The position numbers and the translations under genes are program-made. The notes beneath the pieces are model-generated. The model saw only the letters and a program-made list of their open reading frames with translations. It had not been told where the DNA came from and searched no databases. A DNA stretch of 64,000 nt, from assembly GCA_003550325.1 (NCBI GenBank), contig QKWP01000763.1:162404-226403 (forward strand), written 5' to 3'. This DNA is from Gigaspora rosea. Its lineage: Eukaryota > Glomeromycota > Glomeromycetes > Diversisporales > Gigasporaceae. How positions within the stretch are numbered: position 1 is the first letter of the stretch; every line of letters starts with the position of its first letter. Shown here piece after piece: positions 56,248 through 64,000 of this stretch.

Positions 56248-59200
56248 ATGGATGAAAAATCGAGTGCTGCGGTTTCAGGCCAACCATTTAGTTCAAGTTT
56301 TCAATCATCTACATTACCATCTAATATCGCTTTATCTGCCATCTCAACATCCGTTAAGTCTTCTTTATCAACAATAACATCAACAATAACGGAAAACGTA
56401 CCATCTAACCCATTACGTACAAAAATGTTGAATTTATGGGTTCATGATGGAAATTTTTCAAAACAAGATTTCATTATGAACCCTGATTGCTTTCCGGATG
56501 CAAAACACGGACAATTATTAGAAATTTATCATTCTACAGAATCTTCTGATATCACAAAACATTTAATTGTTAAAGTTGATGCATTCGATAAAGAATATAT
56601 TGGGAAGGAAAAACCAATTTTACAGGTAATTTTTAAATTCGAAAAAGGTATTTTATCTGAATTACAATGAATTGATTTGTAAAAGTAATTTATTTATTGA
56701 TTATTTATATGGGTTTTTCTTTTTTTTTTCTTTTTTTCTTTTTTTTGATAGATTTCGCTTGCAAATCATATTGCACAGATATTTAATTTTAAACCGAGAA
56801 CAAATGTTATTGTTCGAGAGGTATATGTATTTCAAAAAAATTTTTGTATTTATGATTTTGATCAAAAGTTTTTTTAAAATCTTTAATTAAATTAGGTTGA
56901 TGCAGAATCAGTTTCAGCTGAATATGTTGAATTCTCATTTCGTGATCAATATATTGGTAGAGGTGATATGTGGAGATTAGCTCGTAGTCTTATGGGAACC
57001 TGTGTATATCTTGGTAAGAGAATAGAGTTTGCTGGATGTATTCGTGCACAGGTTAAAAAGATTTATGTCAAAAAACGACAGGTGACGTTTTTGTAGAATT
57101 AATATATCTTAAACATAAGATATTTATTATATTTCATTCACTAATGTATGTTTTAATTAGGTCTCATGCGGATATATAACAGGAGAAACAAAACCAATAT
57201 TTCGATCTGAATCTGCAAAATTATTTATTTTTGTTCAAATGTCTCGAGAAATGTGGGAATTTGACGAAGATGGTGAATTATATTTTGAAAAAACGATTAT
57301 ATTTTTTTCGGAATTATTTAGATATTGGAAACAGTTAGGAACAAATCATGTGGTTTCAATAGTTTTATTTTCAAGGATATTTTATGATTACGAATATTTG
57401 GATAAACATGATCCTGAATTAAAAGCTGAAAATTCTTTGAAAGGTTATGATAACAACAGAGCTTGCAAAGATTTTTACAAGGTTATAGTGGATTGGGAAA
57501 CACGTTCCGATTGGAGCTCTGTACTGATGTCTTTGAAAAATGAACTATTAAATTATCAACCTGCAGTATTGATGAGAAATAAGAAATGTCAAGATGGTTA
57601 TTATAATATTTTAGCTGGAAAGAATTCTTATGCTTTTGAAGGCAATATATTGGAAGCTATTAATCTTGCATTGAATCCATTTGATAAACATTATGTTGAT
57701 CGAGATTTAATGCGTACAGGATTATCAATTATCATAGTAACTTCCGGATGTGGTAGATTCGAGGTTGACAAAAAACTTTTGAGAATCACGACTGAACGAA
57801 TAGTTGACAACGGAATTGGGTTGGATCTTGTGTGTTTATCAAAGGCTCCACTTCATGCAGTTCCATTATTCAAATTTAAATCTCAAGAAATATCAAAAGC
57901 ACCATTACCCGATTGGTTTGATAAAAAGACACATAAATGGCAACAAGCAAAAGATATGTATTTAGAATCAAGAGATCCTCTGGATTTTGATGAAAATCCA
58001 CTTGATACTAATTATGTGTATTATCAAACTCCTGATTGGGTAGAATGTAATTTTTATTCAAGAAATCATGATAAACTGCTCAAACCTGGCAAATTTGTTC
58101 CTAGATGCAGGATGTATGAGATACAAATGATGGGAATCATGGAACATGAAATTTCTTCAATATTGATTCCTCATTTGCCAGATAAAGGATTAGATGGTGA
58201 ATTTGATTATGATAAATATGATGAAGATATTTTTACTGATGTACGATTAAAGTCCAAGCAAATGGGATTTCAATATAATGATCCATTGAACACGGTTAAT
58301 CGAGCATCTGAATTATCACAACTGCGCAAAAGCAATGATGATTTTACTCTTTATCAAAAAAATTATTCAAGTGAGTTAGCAAGAAGTTTACCAAAAGGAT
58401 TATTACAATTACCGCTTGGTTTGATGCAACCTCTTCATCCCGAACAAAACAAATCAATTTCGACAAATTTCAAAAGTACAAGGCTTTCTGGAAGTAATTT
58501 AATTGATTCTTCGATCATTAATAGTAGAGAAGCTTTCATGAGATCTCATTTACATGAAAGTTCACAAGATGGAAGTTTTCGAGGAGATCAAACTGATGAT
58601 GAAGATCAAGTGGTGACTTCTAGCACTGTTGAGGCAATACCTATTAGATCGTCTAATAGATCAATGAGAAATTCAATTCCACCATCACCTAAAGGAAGCA
58701 TTCCGGAATCTAATAAAAGCTCATTTGCTAGTGAGAAAGGACGATCAGTAAATGCTTCGAGACAAATTCACCAGATATTATCAAATCCTTGTAACCGCTC
58801 AAGTAAAACTGGAAATGGAATTCGATTGAAAAGATGGGAACATGTCTTTCCACAACCAAAATTAATGAACTCAGTTAAATGGTCAGCGCTTTACACTCCG
58901 GCATGTCTTCCTTTAACCACGGATCACTTCCCTGCAATTAATGAGCATTGTTATGAAGAAGGTACTTATACAATTTCTGTGGATCCTGACACATTCTCAA
59001 TTAACCAGGAACACAGCAGTGAAGAAAGTAAAACTGAAATCCTATTAAATGAAATGATCTCACAACGCTTAGCTCAGGGATATCAATTGATTGTACCTTC
59101 TCCTGGTTCCGCTAATGTTATGGACAGTGCAAAGAACATTAAATCTACAAGTAATATTACAGATAATCTTTCGATAAGCCCAGAATTTACAAAATCACCA

Positions 59201-61108
59201 AATTTTAGAAATAACAGGGAGTCAACCCCGCAATTCAAGCAATTAAATTCGTTTGCAGTATCTAATCCATGTTACCTTAGTATGGGGCGTCATGTTCACA
59301 AATTAACTTATTATCCAGCAGAACATGTAGAAGTTAAGAGATACTTGCGTAAAACTGAATATAAACTTGATCCGATACCATATTCTTGTGTTATATGGCC
59401 AAGATGTCAAGAATCTTATGAACTTAGGAAAATTATGTTTAATTATCCAAATACTAATTACAAATGGAATCATGTCGATCAATTAGCTTGTGGATATCAA
59501 GAAGACCTTTCTGATTCAGATGATTTAAGGTTTTGGAGGACAAGATTTGTGTTAATTCCAATGGAAAATATTCCAAGCAACCTATTGAAAACTGCAAATG
59601 AATTAAATGAAACTTTAGACGAAGAAGAAATTCGAGTTAATGGAATTTATAAATTTTTTGAACTTTTTGAGAAAGCATCTTGGATTCCACAAAACGAACG
59701 AAAAGAAGCTAATAATAAGACAAAAAGAGAGAATGTAACTCCGCCTCTCCAACTTACAACATCTGACCCATCAATCTATGTGAAATCTTTTGAGGATGTA
59801 CATCCACGACGATCGTCTGTTAATCCAGCAGAAGAAAGACTTAGTAAAGAATCCAAAATTCCAACAATAGTTTCAGCGATGATGAATCCAACAACCGGAA
59901 TTGTACGTGATAGACGATGGCATTTACGATTTTATCAAAATGCGATTGTTGGAAACGAATACGTCGATTGGTTGCTAAAAAAATTCCCTGATATTAATAC
60001 TCGTGAAGATGCAGTGACATTTGGCAATGAATTACAAGAAAAGGGAGTGATTGAGCATTGTACTAAAAGACACCAATTTTTAGATGGATATTATTTCTAT
60101 CAAATAAAAGAAGACCATGCAGAACGAAAATCAGCAAAAAAATGGTTCGTAAGTAAGGCTGCAAAGTTTTCAGGATCAAGCACGCCAAATTCGCCGGTTC
60201 CAACTGCTACATCAACAGGTCCTCCGAAGCGACCAGTGATCGAATTATCTAAAGCCATGCAAATTGACATTGATCCATTAAAAAAAAGTGATAGAAGAGA
60301 AACAGCTACATTACATTACGATGTGGTATTTAACCCTGATAATTGTTATCATTTTCAACTTCATTGGTTAGGGTGTACGGCGCGACTTATTGAGGAATTA
60401 CTTCAAAAATGGAGTGGAAACGCTGATAGGTACGGACTGAAACTAGTCGAAGTACCTATTGAACAGGCGATAAGTTTGACCGATAACAATCCATTTCAAT
60501 CACCCACCCTTATAAAATTATCTGTACTACCACCATCATTGGATTCATTGGGAAAAAAATTACATCCAGCAATAAATCAACACTTATATTTTGAGAAACA
60601 ATTAATTAAACATTTTAAATTTATATTGGATGTTGAAGCTGACGATGTGTTTCCTGAAGATGTGGTGGTTAAGTATTCGTACAGTAAAACACCGTTTAAA
60701 TATTCACAGTACATACACAGATCCGGGGTTGCATTTATACAAATTTGTGAAGAAGGATACTTGTGGATGAACAATAGATTATTTACAACACATAATCCAT
60801 CATCATCATTAATGAACTATTCTATTGTTAGGAATAGTGCGCATTTACCGGCTTCATTATTAACCAATTCGAATGTGATTGGTAGGGATTCTAATTTGAT
60901 GAGTGGCGGTGTTAGGGATTCAAACATGATAAGCAAGAGTAGTGCGAATTTAGCGCCAAATCCTGATATGTTATTAAAAGAATTTCAAAATTTTTGCGGT
61001 AGTGAGGATTCATTGAGACGATTTTGGGATTATGTTATAAGTGGATTACCAGAGCAAGGTGAAGATGATACTGAGGAAGAATTATCAGAGCCTTATGATA
61101 CTTCATGA
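56248..61108 (+). CDS. IML1: IML1/DEPDC5, GATOR1-type (SEACIT) subunit
   Basis: Subunit of the complex that stimulates GTP hydrolysis on Rag/Gtr GTPases and so restrains TORC1 at the vacuole when amino acids are low. Exons 56248-56625, 56752-56820, 56896-57081 and 57161-61108 join in phase to give 1526 aa, near yeast Iml1 and human DEPDC5 length. N-terminal domain LNLWVHDGNFSKQDFIMNP and GQLLEIYH. Conserved core RSLMGTCVYLGKRIEFAG, CGYITGETKPIFRS, FVQMSREMWEFD and GELYFEKT (SABA region). A long Ser-rich linker. DEP domain about 1130-1205 (RRWHLRFYQNAIVGNEYVDW ... YYFYQ). C-terminal domain to LSEPYDTS. The ATG at 56248 was chosen over an in-frame GTG at 56239. Confidence 0.96.
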
Positions 61109-61620
61109 TCCTTTAATTGTTAGTACGAGAACTTAAAACATAATTTTAAATGACATAATATTGTTCGCATATAGTATTAATGTTTTAAATATTAAAGTGG
61201 TATAAAATATAATACTATTAATTTGTATATCAATAATGAACTTATAATGTAAAAATATAATTACACTAAAACATTTTATTTATTTGTAAATACAGTATAT
61301 ATGTTTAAAGGGTAAATGTATTATTTTTATTTCAGACGTTTTTATGTATTATAGTATTATAGCAGTAAAGTCTTTATTTATAGTACAGTACTGTATAAGA
61401 AGTTTCATCAATGGTAAAGCTTTAATTTAATTGGTTGATAATCACAAGTAATCACGGGTAGATTCATAAAAATTAACCAATCAAACGAACTTCTAAATAA
61501 TACAGTAATGGTTTTTGTAACAGTTTTTGTGATGGCATTTGTTTTTTGTAACGGTTTGTAATGTTTTTTTTAATCCGAATCAGCCTATTACAAGTTTTCT
61601 AGCCATATCGGCGGATTTAC
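61109..61620. other. IML1 3-prime region
   Basis: AT-rich with AATATTAAAG and TAATAATG motifs that could serve polyadenylation near 61190. Then a TTTTTGTAAC direct repeat at about 61510-61570. No gene. Confidence 0.35.
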
Positions 61621-61723
61621 ACAATTGGACCTTTTTTCAAGACCCCGATTTTCATATAATTTTGCAAATCAAACCACCTTATCTCTAAGATCTAATGGGT
61701 TGGCGCTTTATATTGATCAGTTA

Positions 61724-62264
61724 TAGGGATAGCGATACATAATCTGCGCATAAATTTGATTTTATCGCAGAAGCATATGCGATAGCATATTCGCATATCG
61801 GGACTAATTTCGCATAATTAATAGAGCATAATCTGCGCATAAAATGGCCGACATTAAAGATAATGTAATATCGGATCATTTCCAGCGAGACCAACTGGAT
61901 TTTCAAAAAAAAATTTCCGGATTGTTCCGTGACTGTATAAAAATTTCCGAAATTTCCCGTAACCCTATGTATTTTTTTTACTATGAGGGAGAGGTGGGAC
62001 TCTGAGAACACAGAATCCAGTTGGTCTCGCCTAAGCACAAAACACGAACATGGTAGTCGGGATTTTCAGGTGGTAATTTATCTGGTAAGTTAATGATGGG
62101 TTCAGTAACTTACAATAAAAATTTATATAAATTACGGTAATTTTACAACCCTGGTGATCGCATATTTCGCATGTTTCTACTTAATTCGCATAATTTGCAG
62201 CATAATTCTAAAAAATTTATCGCATAATTCGCATAAATCGAATTGTAAAGCAGGAGGATCCCTA
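61724..62264. mobile_element. hAT-type MITE
   Basis: 541 bp with a perfect 8-bp duplication ATCAGTTA (61716-61723, 62265-62272) and ends TAGGGATAGC / complement TAGGGATCCT (YARNG). Subterminal zones are dense in ATTCGCATAA/TTATGCG motifs on both strands, likely transposase sites. A smaller inverted-repeat element is nested at 61885. Confidence 0.8.
61885..62030. mobile_element. Nested small inverted-repeat element
   Basis: 146 bp with perfect 17-bp inverted ends GCGAGACCAACTGGATT. No target duplication is obvious. It breaks the ATTCGCAT-rich hAT element. A minus-strand open frame across it (61721-62038) is judged spurious. Confidence 0.55.
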
Positions 62265-62428
62265 ATCAGTTATTTGTTGATCATCTGATCATCATCTGAC
62301 CAATGAATTTTTCAAATTTTGGGGACCATTTTTAGGGCCCAATTTCAATTCCATCAATTCCATAACTGATAAATAGGAAGGGCTATAGTATTGCACAGTG
62401 TGGTCGGATTCTGTGTTGCCGGGAATTT

Positions 62429-64000
62429 CTAAATTAGAGGTAATTTCGAATAATTCTTATTGAAGAATTCCCATGTTTGTTTTCCATTGGTTGTACCGTT
62501 GATCTGTGTTTGATCTTTAGATAGGCGGAGTTTGAGGTACGTTAGTTTATTTGTGGAACTTTTGTGAATTTCAAATTCAAATATCGTGTCCCGGAATTTA
62601 TGTAATATTGTATTATCTTTAGATAATTCTGCTATTGTTGGGTTTTCTCCGAATTTTTGGGCTATTATCTTTCTTTCAATTTTATCAAATATGGATAAGT
62701 ATTTGGATCCTTTGTATGATTTTTCTATTGTTTGAATTTTGTGTTCAATTCTTCTGAGAGGTCTAATCGATTCTTGGATCTTTTTCTTATACTTGATTAG
62801 GGTCTGAATTTCGTAAGAAGATAGCTTTCCAAAATTTAATGCTAGTACGGGAAATTGCTCATTCACAATTTCAGGTATTTCTTCTTCTGGTATTCTAATT
62901 CTATATCATTTAGAAAGTTGAAGGTTTCTTGAGTCCGTTGTGGTTGTTTTTCCATTTTTATTTTTATTTCTCCTAATTTTTGTGCGTTTATAGGTAAGTC
63001 TAATATGTCTTGTTCGTAAGCTTTTATCTTTTCATCTATTAGTTCTATATTTTCTCTAAGTATAGGTACTAGTTCATTTCGATGTTTTAGTAAATCTTTT
63101 ATTTTGTAAAGGTTCTATGGTCCTAAAGTATGTGGTTCTGTGTGTTTTGGTGGTTCTTCTAATGGATGTAGGTAGATTGCTAAGGTTACTATATATTTCG
63201 CTTCTTTTTGTAAACAAGGTTCTGCTCTCCATTCTTTAATTGAGTAGCATGTTTCTTCAAATATTTTTAATAATTTTTCATTTCTTAGAACAATTTCTGC
63301 TTCTTCAAAGCATTCTCTTATTACACATACGTCTATATTTTCATTCTTTTCATGAATTGCTTTTCCTCCAGGTCCATTTAGTTTTAAATAAAAGTCTTTA
63401 TTTGGATTTATTCTTTGAGCTAGTAATATAAATGTTTCATTTTCTATTTCTGCGAATAATATTAATTGGGTCATTTTTCGTTCTGGGAGGAATGATATTA
63501 TTTCATATTCATTGTAAGGGTTGTTCCAATATTGAAATAGGTTCTTGTTCCCAATATCGTTCATGGTATTTTTCAAGTTCTTCGTATGTTTCTACTATTG
63601 TATAATGATTTGCTATCCAGATTCCTACTTGTTTTTCGTATAATTCTTCAAGGAATTTTATATAGGAGTTTTGTAAGCGCTCTTGTTTTTCTTTTTCCGG
63701 TTGTGCTTGATAGTATGGGCTATAGGTTTGTTCTTGGTATTCTATTGTCAGATTGATTCTTCTGATTGTATCTACTATTTCCTAGTATTCTTCGTTTTCG
63801 TAACAATTATGTATATTGAGTGTTTCGTTATTTTTAGATTCGTATCGTAGTGCTAGTTCAAATAATTCTGCTTTTAGATCTGATTTTAGTTTCTCTAAAT
63901 TTTTATATAAAACCTCTATGGATTCTTTTCTTTTGTTCTTTTTGATATATTTAGTTTCTCCTAAATCTTCTGGTTTTACAAGGAATAAATGATATTGTTC
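62429..64000 (-). pseudogene. NUDIX-like domain protein (broken, runs off the edge)
   Basis: Minus-strand coding remnants continue from the right edge: helical segment 64000-63577 with an in-frame TAG (EEY-stop-EIVD), a frameshift near 63560, then a NUDIX-like domain 63576-63115. There LNGPGGKAIHEKNE and VIRECFEEAEI resemble the G-x5-E ... R-E-x2-E-E box with a 3-residue longer spacer. NUDIX enzymes hydrolyse nucleoside diphosphates linked to other groups. A TAG at about 63115 is followed in frame by coiled-coil-like sequence, a further break near 62880 and a helical tail to 62429. Several stops argue for a pseudogene. It may belong to a repetitive family or an element ORF1. Confidence 0.5.

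Larger units (their letters stand above)
61623..62343. mobile_element. Outer inverted-repeat element
   Basis: Weak ends AATTGGACC.TTTTTTCAAGACCCC and complement AATTGGGCCCTAAAAATGGTCCCC match imperfectly over about 30 bp. It hosts the better supported element 61724-62264. Confidence 0.3.

Noticed and set aside
61721-62038. 105-codon minus-strand frame
   Set aside because: It runs from the end of one MITE through another nested one; the frame is coincidental.

Overview
The window looks like an AT-rich fungal genome, most likely an arbuscular mycorrhizal fungus of the Rhizophagus/Glomeromycotina type. The evidence is small GT-AG introns in fungal housekeeping genes, two long decayed LINE retrotransposons, a very dense population of inverted-repeat DNA elements, a Crinkler-like gene, TPR fragments, and several protein families I associate with Rhizophagus. 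That assignment is recognition plus inference. There is one 913-base gap (35530-36442) and one isolated N (17136).

Three host genes are well supported. KRS1 (cytosolic lysyl-tRNA synthetase, minus strand, 9 exons, 584 aa) spans 45171-47540. An AVT-type amino acid transporter (minus strand, 5 exons, 457 aa) spans 49047-50937. IML1/DEPDC5 (plus strand, 4 exons, 1526 aa) spans 56248-61108. IML1 is a subunit of the complex that restrains TORC1 on the vacuole. KRS1 and the transporter also concern amino acids, but I see no operon-like or regulatory link. A decayed Crinkler-like gene with a nuclease-like domain lies at 21600-23160.

The rest is mobile DNA. 1-9400 holds MITEs, tandem arrays and palindromes, with an apparent 3.1 kb inverted-repeat-bounded block at 6258-9383. 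About 9400-18800 is a plus-strand LINE (RRM-like ORF1; endonuclease, reverse transcriptase, RNase H and zinc finger in ORF2), broken by stops and by an hAT element. About 23600-33900 is a minus-strand LINE carrying at least three inserted DNA elements, one containing a foldback element. 34779-38076 is an hAT-type element around the assembly gap. 41074-44458 is a 3.4 kb DNA transposon with perfect 9-bp target duplications. It encodes an 823-residue protein with an N-terminal C2CH (THAP-like) zinc pattern, a candidate DDE core and a C-terminal RING-H2 finger. It is nested in another inverted-repeat element and is the most interesting object here. 51200-55100 and 61600-62350 are further nested MITE clusters. 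The right edge (62429-64000) is a broken NUDIX-like gene.

At least seven insertions have 8-bp target duplications and termini fitting the hAT rule (YARNG). Three fit a Harbinger-type TTA/TAA rule, and two have 9-bp duplications. All calls come from reading the sequence by eye; no database search was possible.
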